Positions 39,530-49,232 of a stretch of DNA of 64,000 bases are shown piece after piece. The stretch is from CS4-C045 sp963844115 (GTDB lineage Bacteria > Planctomycetota > Planctomycetia > Pirellulales > UBA7805). Location of the stretch: assembly GCA_963844115.1 (NCBI GenBank), contig CAWJNN010000012.1:1-64000 (forward strand), in the 5' to 3' direction. The translations under genes and the position numbers were made by a program. The notes beneath the pieces were generated by a model, which saw only the letters and a program-made list of their open reading frames with translations, was not told the origin of the DNA and ran no database searches. Every line of letters begins with the position of its first letter. Within the stretch, counting starts at the first letter, position 1.

Positions 39530-42446
39530 TTACAGCCAGGTACCGTATTGGCTCAAGATGTAATCCACGGTATCGGCATCCCACGTATTGGCGCCGCCGG
39601 CGTTGCCGTAAACGTTCGCTCGATCGAAGTACCGCATGTAGTAGTAGAAGTCGGCACCGTCGAAGGTGCCCCAGTCGGTCGCGGCGTCAAACGTATCGTT
39701 GCCCGATCCATCGTACAGGTACGCCCGATCCAACGTACCACCGCCGGAAGCATAGGCATAAACCCGATCAAAGCTGTGCCCATAGTTGTAGAACCCGGTG
39801 CCTTGCATGCGGGCCCAGGTGGGATGAGCAAAAAAGTTATCGTCGCCGGCCGAGTCGTAGAAGTAGGCCTCATCATTCGCCCCACCCAACAGCGCGTATC
39901 CCAAAACCTGGTTGAATCCGTTGACGTAGTTATTGAAGCCGGTACCCTGCATTCGCGACCAGGTCGGATGGGTCGTGAATACATCGTCACCACTGGAATC
40001 GTAGAGATAGGCGCGATCGAGCGTTCCGCCGGCGCTGGCGTTCGCTATGGATTCGTCAAAGTAGAACGCCAGGTTGTAATAGTCGCTGCCGTACATCAGT
40101 CCAAACGTGTGGCGGCCAACAAACGTATCGTTGCCAGCCGAATCGTACTGAAACGATTGATCGAACCCGCCTGCGGTCGAATACGCATAAACGCGATCGA
40201 AGCTCGTGGCGAGATTAAAATACTCCGTGCTATCCATTTGGGCCGATGTCGGACGCCCAATGAAGCGATCGTTGCCAGCCGAATCGTACATGTACGCAAA
40301 GTCAGCCGTTCCACCTGTGGTGGAGTAAGCATACACACGATCGAAGCCGTTGGCGTAATTGTAAAACGAATCGCCTTCCAGAATCGAGTAGGTGGGACGG
40401 GCCGTTAGCCGATCGTTGCCGATCGAGTCATAAAGGTAGGCGTAATCGGTACCGACATTCGCACTGTAGGCGTATACCTGATCGAAGCCACTGACCTTGT
40501 TCAAAAATCCAGTGCCGTCCAGTTGCGCCATTCTGGGCGACCAACGAAGGTATCGTCGCCCACCGAATCGTAGAGCACAGCTACGTCGTTCGTTCCCCCC
40601 GCCGTCGCGTATCCGTAAACTTGTTCGAACCCACTGGCGTAGAGAAAGAATCCCGTCCCCTCCAGGCGCCCGTAGGTGGATGTACCGGTGAAGTTATCGT
40701 TTCCCGCCGAATCGAACAGATGCGCCAGTCCGCCGTTCCGCCGGCCGTCGCGTAGGCATAGTAACGGCCGAAGCCGTTGGCCGAATGCGTGAATCCACTG
40801 CCTACCATCTGGGCCGTCGTCGGACTGGCCGTAAACTGTTCGTTGCCGGCCGAGTCGTAGAAGTAGGCGTAGTCTGCCGCACTACCGAGCACCGTCGCCT
40901 GTTCGACACCGTAGGCGCGCAGCTGATAGTTGTCGCCATCGACCTGGGTCCAGGTGGGGCGAATCCGAGCTACGTCGTAACCGGCGCTGCCCGTGGCGGT
41001 GACGGTGTCATTGCCTCCCATCGCTTGCAGAACGACCTGCTGCGCGACGGCGGTCGAGACCTGGTAATCGGTTCCGTTACGATTGACCGCATGCAGAGAT
41101 GTACCGGGTGTGAACGAGAAGGAATCGTTGCCCGCGGTCCCGTTGATGGTGAGTACGTTGCCGCTCAGCGAAAACCCGGAGGGCAGCGTGTCGGTGACCG
41201 TGACGGGCTCTTGAGCCTGCGAGAATCCTGCCGCGGACGCCGTAATGGTGGCGAGCACATTTTCTTCAACGATGGTGTCGGTGACGCCCGAAATCTGGAA
41301 CGTCGCAGAAACCTGGCCGACCGGAATGATGACCGTCGCGGGCACGGTTGCCTCGCTCGGATTGCTGCTGGCGAGGTTCACGGTTAGCGCCGAGCCCGTA
41401 TTGCCGCTGCGCGTAATCGTTGCGCCAACGGTTGAGCCTTCGCCGACCGACGTGGCGTCCAGCGTTAGGCCAAGCGCGGCGCCCACGACGCCGTCGACCT
41501 TAACGTTCTGTGTGCTAACCTGGACAACTTGCACGATGGGCGCGACGAGCCCGCCACCGCTGAACGTCACGGTATAAGTCGCCCCACCTCCGGCCTGAGG
41601 CACCAACGCCTGGTAGCCACCGGCCGTCATCGTTGACGTGACAAAAGTACCCCCCGGCCCGTCGACCGTGACGGTGGCGCCGCCGACACCTTCGCCGGCG
41701 TTGTAGAAGTCATTCGTGTTCGTGTCATCGTACAAAACCCCGACCACATAAACCGAACCGTTGATTGCCGAACGGTTACCGAAATCCTGGGTCACGATCC
41801 ACGGGTTGAGGTCATTGCCTGGAGTACCCGCCACGACTCCTATCCCGACCTCGCGGACGGTGGCGTCCATGATATTTACGCGGTGGCCGGCGGGCGTTTG
41901 CATTCCGCCGGGACCGAAACCCCAATCGATCGCGAAACCGGCATGTCCAAAAATCGCCGAATCACTGTAGCCGTAGATGTTTTCGGTCAGCCTTGTCCAT
42001 CCCGTGTACCCTTCCGCGACAGCGCGAGCCGACAGCCCCGGCTCATCAGGAAGAACTTGATGCGTCTGCAGGTCGGCAGTGCGCATAGTAAGACTGTGGC
42101 CAACGGCTGCATCGACCAACGACTCGTTCCAAGCGAGAGGAAAAGTCGGCGTCAGGCTCGCGAATTGCGACGCCAGCATCGTGCCGTTGACGTTAAAGAA
42201 GTCCAGGGCAGACTGAACATCCGAATCCGTTGCCACGAGGGGATTCGTATTGGAGACCAGGCGGGACAGACCATCGTCCGGGTCGATCCGCATCTCATTG
42301 ATGTATTCCAGCATTTCTTGCTCGAATCCGGTCGGATTGAGCGATAGCATTTGACGCGGTTCGAGCGGCTCGAATCGCAGACGGCGTCCGGATTTCGCCG
42401 GCTTCGGGCGTCGTTGGCGGATCTTCGCTACGAGTCCAAACAACAT
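39530..42446 (-). CDS. Secreted CAP-domain protein with DSAGND-type repeats (two frameshifts)
   Basis: The N-terminus has the planctomycete export-type segment RRLRFEPLEPRQMLS. Residues about 35-210 form a CAP/SCP-like domain (EMLEYINEMRIDP, HSLTMRTADLQTHQ, GHRVNIMDATVREVGIG). Next come a carboxypeptidase-regulatory-like repeat (DTNTNDFYNAGEGVGGATV) and a Calx-beta-like domain. The last half is about nine repeats of 47-48 residues with the core DSAGND-x-F-x-x-x-PT and a following GF-x-x-VYAY segment. Frames change near 40733 and 40545. Roughly 970 codons when joined. A cell-surface role is inferred. The large plus-strand ORF opposite the repeats is a shadow. Confidence 0.7.
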
Positions 42447-42691
42447 TAACTAGCCTCAAACGATTCCGGAGATCTTGATTGCGAGCATCGTGAACGGCGA
42501 TCCGCGGTCGTTGGTGTGGGGCTTCGATCAGACGAAAAGACAGAGGAAAAGAAGCCGAATACCCACTCGAAACCTTACTGTATTTTCGAGGGTAAAGCAA
42601 AGACTTGGTGGCTTGAGCTGCATCGCGGTAGGTGTTTGGCTACTCACGATGCCTTTTTTCAACGTCCGACCGCAGACCGCATCGGAATGGC

Positions 42692-43156
42692 TTAGAGATA
42701 CTTCTGATACGCCGCGACGGCCAGTTCGTCGCACCGTTCATTTTCATCGTGTCCGCTGTGGCCGGCGACCCAGGTAAAACGTACCTGATGCGTCATCAGC
42801 AGCGCGTCGAGCCGTTTCCAGAGTTCGACATTTTTCACTTCTTTCGAACCACCTGATTTTCCACGACGCCATCCGTTGGCCTTCCATTTTGGTAGCCATT
42901 CGCTGATGCCGACTCCGACGTATTTGCTGTCCGAAAAGAGCCTGACGCGACAGGGCCTCTTGAGAGCTTCCAAGCCTTTTATCGCCGCCATCAATTCCAT
43001 TCGGTTATTCGTCGTATCAGGCTCGCCACCCGATAGCTCTTTTTCCTTTCCCGTTGGCAGGTGCTTCAAGACAAAGGCCCATCCCCCGGGGCCGGGATTT
43101 CCCGAACAGGCACCGTCGGTAAAAAGATGGACTTTTTCGTCGCTTGGTTCGGACAT
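42692..43156 (-). CDS. rnhA: Ribonuclease HI
   Basis: A 154-residue protein with the four catalytic acidic residues in order: FTDGACSGNPGPGGW (Asp), NNRMELMAAIKGLEAL (Glu), LFSDSKYV (Asp), and GHSGHDENERCDELA (Asp). It removes RNA from RNA-DNA hybrids. Length and motifs are standard. It sits between the histidine kinase and CAP-protein genes on the same strand. Confidence 0.93.
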   Translation of the reverse strand: MSEPSDEKVHLFTDGACSGNPGPGGWAFVLKHLPTGKEKELSGGEPDTTNNRMELMAAIKGLEALKRPCRVRLFSDSKYVGVGISEWLPKWKANGWRRGKSGGSKEVKNVELWKRLDALLMTHQVRFTWVAGHSGHDENERCDELAVAAYQKYL

Positions 43157-43203
43157 GATGGTCGAATTCGTGGTCTGACCCCGTCAACGCGGGATCGACG
43201 CGT

Positions 43204-44977
43204 TTAGCGAATGGCCGTTTCTTGAGAGACTGCCGCCGGATCGACCGGTGGACGAACGAGTTCAGGGCGCGGCGGCTTGGTCAATTCATACAGCTCTTCC
43301 GAGAGCGGCGATTCCAAGATTGGCTGGTCTTCGCGAATCCACGGGATGGTTACGGAAAAAGCACTGCCTCGCCCCAGTTCACTTTCGACTTTTACTTCAC
43401 CACCCAACAACTTACACAGCTCTTTGACGATCGACAGCCCCAACCCCGTGCCGGAGTATTCCCGCGTCATTGCGTCGCCTGCCATTTCGGGTTGTGCCTG
43501 GCGAAATTTCTCAAAGATCGCCAACTGGTCTTCGTCGGCGATCCCGACCCCTGTGTCATCCACGACAATTTCAAGTTGCCCGTCACTATTACGCGCGGCC
43601 TTGACGTCAATCCTTCCCCCTTCGGGCGTGAACTTAATGGCATTGGACAGCAGGTTATTCAAAATCTGCTGTAGTTTCTGGCGATCCTGTCGCAGCGGTT
43701 CGTCCACCGCTTCGATTTGGGCGATCAGATCCAGGTTCTTCTTCTCGGCCAGCGGGCGCGCCATGTCGCACGGTACTTCGATCGCTTCGCTCAGCGGGAA
43801 CTCGGACAAGTGCAGTTCCATTTTGCCGCTCTCGACTTTGGCAAGATCAAGAATATCGTTGATCATATCCAGCAATAAACGTCCCGACGTCTGAATGTTT
43901 TCGACATACGCGCCGCTGCTTGTCATCCAATGCGGCGATCGAGGACAGCACGTCCGAGAAGCCCAGGATGCTGTTCAGCGGGGTGCGCAATTCGTGGCTC
44001 ATCGTCGCCATGAAGTCGTTCTTGAGCCGGTTCATCTCGAACAGCCGCATATTTGCCTGCGCAAGCTCGTCGACCTTTGCATCGAGATGATCGTTGACCT
44101 GTCTCAATTCGCCCGCCGAATCGAGAAGTTGCTGCAACATGCGGTTGAAGGCGACCGCCAGCTGTTCGAATTCGTCGCGGGTATGAATCTCAGCTCGCAC
44201 GCTGGTATTTCCGCGGCTGACCTCATCACTTACGTCGCGCAGGTGGTTCAACGGCTTGACGATGACGTAACGCACGATCACATACTGCATCAGCATGGCC
44301 AGAAAGGTGGTCAGGATTGCGGCCGCCAGCAGGATGGCCAGATTCTTGCTCAGGGCCTGGTGCGTCTCTTCCAAGGAGATTCGTACTTGAATGATCGACT
44401 GGAGGTCCCCATCCCTCAGATCATTGTTCCCGTCTCGGGCTCGGTGGCACAGGACGCACATCGACTGCGTATGGTAGATAGGCTGATAGTAATGGTACTC
44501 AGCGACTTCCTTGATCTGTTTCTGTCCATCGGGCAACTCAACCTCGTTGACAACCGTTTTTTCACGCTCGGCAAAGCGCGGTCCCTCCTCCTTGGTCGGC
44601 GGTTCCTCATACAGCCATTTCTCCAACAAACGTCGCTCGAATTCGTCTTTCGGGAGCTGGCCTTCCTGGGGATTGTTCATCGCGGGACGAATAACGTTCA
44701 ATTTGTAGTCGTCCGTATCAAAGTCTTCGATAAGCTTCTTGACGACCGCTTTGAATTCTTCGTTGGTCTCCAAATGGAACCAATGGTGAAGCATGAATCG
44801 TTCAACGATCTGGCGACCGGTGAACGGATTTTTCTCGTAGACGATACCGGCCGTTCGTTTGCTTAGCACCAGAAATACGCCGACCAACAACAGCAACAGC
44901 CCGGCTCCAAACAATAAGAGAAATTTGCGTTCGAGATTGCTTTCGCCAAGAACGCGTTTAATGGAGCGGTACGACAC
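43204..44977 (-). CDS. Membrane sensor histidine kinase with haem-type sensor (one frameshift)
   Basis: An N-terminal membrane helix (LLLFGAGLLLLLVGVFLVL) is followed by a periplasmic DUF3365/Tll0287-like domain with CVLCH, a c-type haem-binding CxxCH motif. A second membrane helix (LAILLAAAILTTFLAML), HAMP, a coiled coil and the HisKA site MSHELRTPLNSILGF follow. After a frame change near 43920 the ATPase domain has NLLSNAIKFTPEGG, DTGVGIADED and GTGLGLSIVKEL. It likely senses redox state or a gas through haem. No response regulator is adjacent. Confidence 0.8.
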
Positions 44978-45237
44978 GGACGAGTCTCCTCCCGAGCAGC
45001 GGCCATCCTTGACTCACTATACGGCAGATGGAGGTACAGTTGCGGAACTGTATTCTAAGACAACATTCTAAGACAACCGTTCCCGGCCATCTAGCTCAAA
45101 GCGATACGTCGACCGGCGGATGACATCGCACGTAACAGCAAGTCGGTACTACAGTTCGTTGACATGCGGAAGGTCAACATTTATGATACGAGCTGCCTTC
45201 TAGCTCCTGCCCGATCCCACCAAACGGAGCCAATACG

Positions 45238-46614
45238 ATGCTCAACTTTGTCGGTCGTGGAACCGCTCGCACCTGCGACGGTGTCACACGCCGTGATTTT
45301 CTCCAGGTCGGAACGCTGGGTGCGATCGGTTTGAGCCTCCCCACGTACGCTTTGGCGAAAGAGCAGGGGGCGATCCGCGCGGAACACGACGAACGGTCGT
45401 GCATTTTGATCTTCAATCTGGGCGCGCCCAGCCAGCTCGACACATTTGACATGAAGCCGGATGCGCCGGCGGAAATCCGTGGCCCGTTTAAACCAATCTC
45501 AACGCGGTCGCCCGACATTCAAATCTCAGAAATCCTGCCGCGGCACGCCGACGTGGCCGACAAGTTTTCGTTGGTTCGCAGCTGCCACCACACCGCGGCG
45601 GCCGTTCATGATGCGGGCTGGCAAATGATGCAGACCGGACGCATGTTCGCCGGTGGCGTTCACACGCCGCATGCCGGTGCCGTCGTCACTTATCTGCGCG
45701 GCCGCAAGACCGATTTGCCCTCCCACGTCATCCTCCCGGAACTGATGGGTGCCGGCGGTGGCGGGCTGCCCAACGGCCAGGCGGCGGGTTTTCTGGGCAA
45801 GGAATACGAGCCCTTTGTGCTGAATGCCGACCCGTCCAAACCGAACTTTCAAGTTCCTGATCTGCTTCCGCCCAAAGAAATCGGTGAAGTACGCGTCGAA
45901 CGGCGACGAAAGCTGCGCGAGATCGTCGACGCGAAGGTGCGCCATTTTGAGGCGAGCGCCGATGCCAAACAACTGGACGACAATTTCAAGACCGCCTATC
46001 GCCTGATGACCAGCCCGCACGCTCGCGAGGCATTCGATCTTTCCAAGGAACCGACCAAGGTTCGCGAAAGATATGGGATGACTCGTTTCGGTCAATGCTG
46101 CTTGCTGTCGCGACGTCTGATCGAAGCAGGAGTTCGCTTCGTGACGATCAATACCTTCCTGACCGTGTTCGACGAGCTGACTTGGGACATCCATGGATCC
46201 AAGCCATTCACATCCATCGAAGGCATGAAGAAGGATGTTGCGCCGATGTACGATCAAGCCTACAGTGCGTTGATCGAGGATCTTTCGGATCGCGGTATGT
46301 TGGACAATACCATGGTCTGTAATCTCGCGGAATTCGGACGTACGCCGCGCGTCAATCCAGCCGGTGGTCGTGACCATTGGCCCCAGTGTTTTACGGTCTA
46401 CTTTGCCGGCGGAGGGGTTCAAGGAGGCCGTGTCGTCGGACGGAGTGATCCGATCGGAGGCGTTCCGGCAGAGCGGCCGGTTGAACCGGGTGACATCGTG
46501 GCAACCATCTTCCACAGCCTTGGCTTTGACCTGGAAGCTCATCTACCGGGCCCCGCCGGGCGACCCTTCCCGCTGGTCGACTTTGGGCGGCGCGAAATTC
46601 ATGAACTTTTCTAG
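45238..46614 (+). CDS. DUF1501 family protein with TAT-type signal
   Basis: A 458-residue protein. The N-terminus VTRRDFLQVGTLGAIGLSL is a twin-arginine signal. The DUF1501 body has the motif LGAPSQLDTFDMKP near residue 60, plus NLAEFGRTPRVNPAGGRDHWP and a terminal FDLEAHLPGPAGRPFPL. These planctomycete proteins have a sulfatase/alkaline-phosphatase-like fold; their reaction is not established. The stop overlaps the start of the cytochrome-like gene 46601, so the pair is co-translated. This pairing is seen across planctomycetes, though the more usual order is cytochrome first. Confidence 0.85.
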   Translation: MLNFVGRGTARTCDGVTRRDFLQVGTLGAIGLSLPTYALAKEQGAIRAEHDERSCILIFNLGAPSQLDTFDMKPDAPAEIRGPFKPISTRSPDIQISEILPRHADVADKFSLVRSCHHTAAAVHDAGWQMMQTGRMFAGGVHTPHAGAVVTYLRGRKTDLPSHVILPELMGAGGGGLPNGQAAGFLGKEYEPFVLNADPSKPNFQVPDLLPPKEIGEVRVERRRKLREIVDAKVRHFEASADAKQLDDNFKTAYRLMTSPHAREAFDLSKEPTKVRERYGMTRFGQCCLLSRRLIEAGVRFVTINTFLTVFDELTWDIHGSKPFTSIEGMKKDVAPMYDQAYSALIEDLSDRGMLDNTMVCNLAEFGRTPRVNPAGGRDHWPQCFTVYFAGGGVQGGRVVGRSDPIGGVPAERPVEPGDIVATIFHSLGFDLEAHLPGPAGRPFPLVDFGRREIHELF

Positions 46615-49205
46615 GCCATATTGCTGGGGACCCTCTCGGTTCGGCCAGAACTTGCGTCTTGAGATCGCCGGGCTGATTGCGATGGCCTGGCTGATTGCAA
46701 TCAGCGGGCTTCTTAAGGCCGCCAGGTTCGTCGCCGCCGCGCTGTTGATCGCGACATCGATGGTGTTGCAACAATCCGCTGCCGCCGAATCGATCGTAAT
46801 CTTGCCGTCACAAATCGAATTGACGGGTCCGAATTCGCGCCAACGGGTTGTGGTCGAACGATCTGATCACGACGGCCGACTGGTCGGTCAGGTTCACGAA
46901 GGAATTACCTGGTCGATATCCGACGATCAGGTCATCACCTTTCTCAACGGCGAACTGATCCCGACTGGTAACGGCCAGGCGACGGTCCGAGCGGAGGTTG
47001 GTGAACAGACAGCCGCGATCAACGTCGACGTTCGCAATTTTGAAAGTGAAGCGCCGTGGACGTTCCGGAACCACGTGCAGTCGATTCTCTACAAGGCCGG
47101 TTGCAGCACCGGGGCCTGTCATGGGGCCCTGGCTGGAAAAGGCGGCTTCCGGCTTAGCTTGCGTGGTTACGATGCAAATTCCGATCATGCGGCAATCACG
47201 CGACAGGCGCGAGGTCGCCGTATCGAACGTGCGGATCCCGGTCGCAGTTTGGTTCTGGCCAAACCATCGGGCGGAATGCCCCATAAGGGCGGCCTTCGTT
47301 TTGAAACGGACTCGCTTGAATATCAGGTTCTGGCGGACTGGATTACGGATGGCGCACGGGCACCGCACGACGACGATCCGCGAATCATCCGCTTGGAAGT
47401 CATCCCGGCGCTGACTTCGCTGCGGCCAGGCGCAGTCCAGCAGCTGCTGGTTCAAGCGCACTTTTCCGATGGCCACCGCGAAGACGTGACACGGTGGGTC
47501 AGCTTTACATCGACGAATGAGGCGGTCGCCAAAATTGACGCCAAGGGTTTGATTTCCGTGCTGGGCCACGGCGAAGGTGCGGTCACGGCATGGTACTTGA
47601 GCCGGATCGCAACGGCCTCGATTACCGTGCCGTACGACAACATCGTGTCGCCCAGCGCGATTGCCAATGCGCCGCGTCGTAATTTTATTGACGATCTGGT
47701 GCTGGAGAAACTAGCGAGTTTGCGTCTGCCGCCATCGCATCGATCTGACGACGAAGACTTCCTGCGGCGCGTCTTTCTGGACACGATTGGAACGTTGCCG
47801 ACTTCCGACGAAGTACGTCGGTTTATGAACGATCGAAGTCCGGACAAACGGGATCGACTCATCGAGCAGCTCTTGAATCGGCCGGAATATGTCGACTATT
47901 GGACGTATAAATGGTGTGATGTTTTGCTCTTGAACAGCAAACGCCTGCCCCGCGATCCGTTAAAAGCTTATTACGATTGGATTCACGATCAGGTACGCAA
48001 TAATACACCGTGGGATGAATTTGCGCGTTCCATCATTACGGCGGCGGGAAGCAGTATCGAAAACGGGCCAACCAATTTCTACTCGCTACACGAAACGCCG
48101 GAAGACATGACGGAGAATGTCAGTCAGGCGTTCATGAGTCTGTCGCTCGCATGCGCCAAGTGCCACAACCACCCGTTGGAGAAGTGGACCAACGATCAGT
48201 ATTACGGCATGGCGAACATCTTTGTGCGCGTGCGAGCCAAGGGATGGGGCGGCGACAAGCTGCTCGGGCAGCGGCCTTCGCACCGTGTATGTCATCCCCC
48301 GTGGCGACGTCCTCCAGCCGCTGACCGGAAAGGCTCAGCCACCCGCGCCGTTGGATGGCCCCGTGATCGATCGCGACAGTCCACTGGACCGTCGCGTCCC
48401 CTTGGCCGACTGGCTTACTTCGCCCGACAACCCGTATTTTAGTCGGGCGATCGCGAATCGTATCTGGGCCAACTATTTTTCCGTGGGTCTCGTCGAACCC
48501 GTCGACGATATGCGGCTCTCCAATCCCGCCAGTAACGAGAAACTGTTGTCCGCTGCCGCAGCCTACCTGGTCGAGCATCGATTCGATGTGAAAGCGCTAA
48601 TGCGAGCGATCCTGCAGTCCGAGACCTACCAGCGCACCAGCCTGCCCACGCCCGGCAACGAGCAAGAAAGCCGCTTCTATTCCCGCTATTATCCACGGCG
48701 CCTGATGGCGGAAGTCATGCTGGATGCGATCGCGCAAGTCATCGATGTACCCACAGAATTTACGAAAGTCACTCAATTCGATAACAGTTTGAACGAGACG
48801 AAGGACTATCCAATCGGGACCCGCGCCCTGCAGCTGAGAGATTCCGCGGTCGATTCCTATTTTCTTAAAACATTCGGCCGCAACGACCGCAATGTGACCT
48901 GCGAGTGCGAGCGGTCGAACGCACCAAGCGTTGTGCAGACGCTGCACGTATTGAATGGCACGACGGTAAACCAACGGCTGATGGCCAAAGATGGCCGTTG
49001 CACCAAACTTGCGACGGCCGACCTTCCCGACGATAAGGTGGTCGAAGCAATTTACCTGGCCGCGTTATCTCGATTTCCAACCGCGGCGGAAATCGAAGGT
49101 GTCTCAGCGATCATGGCCGAGGCAGGTAAGGATCAGCGTCGCGCCGTCATCGAAGACCTGCTGGCCGCGATCTTTACCAGCAAGGAATTCAAATTTAATC
49201 ATTAG
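46601..49205 (+). CDS. PSCyt1/DUF1549/DUF1553 cytochrome-like protein with Ig-like domains (one frameshift)
   Basis: A hydrophobic N-terminus is followed by a bacterial Ig-like strand region. A first haem-type motif (AGCSTGACHG) near residue 175 precedes a second Ig-like BID domain. DUF1549 follows (FIDDLVLEKLASLRLPPS...DEDFLRRVFLDTIGTLP), ending in CAKCHNHPLEKW, a CxxCH motif. After a frame change near 48260 comes DUF1553 (DNPYFSRAIANRIWANYFSVGLVEPVDDMRLSNPAS). Such proteins form planctomycete envelope complexes with DUF1501 proteins. The precise role is unknown. The start could also be ATG 46682. Confidence 0.82.
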
Positions 49206-49232
49206 TTATTTTATTAGTTATTGGTTATTAGG
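49198..49232. repeat. AT-rich TTATTAG-type repeat before the WD40 gene
   Basis: Three to four TTATTAGTTATT-like units make up the whole 27-bp gap between two genes and overlap the start region of the WD40 protein. This is far more AT-rich than the surroundings. Confidence 0.6.

Noticed and set aside
39518..40408. Long plus-strand ORF opposite the CAP protein repeats
   Set aside because: It is a frame shadow of the minus-strand repeat region, which has clear, conserved DSAGND repeats; the plus-strand product has no ribosome binding site or family features.
43895..44866. Plus-strand ORF of 323 residues
   Set aside because: It lies antisense to the histidine kinase, which carries all kinase motifs; a codon-bias shadow.
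45526..46542. Minus-strand ORF of 338 residues
   Set aside because: Antisense to the DUF1501 gene; no recognisable domains.
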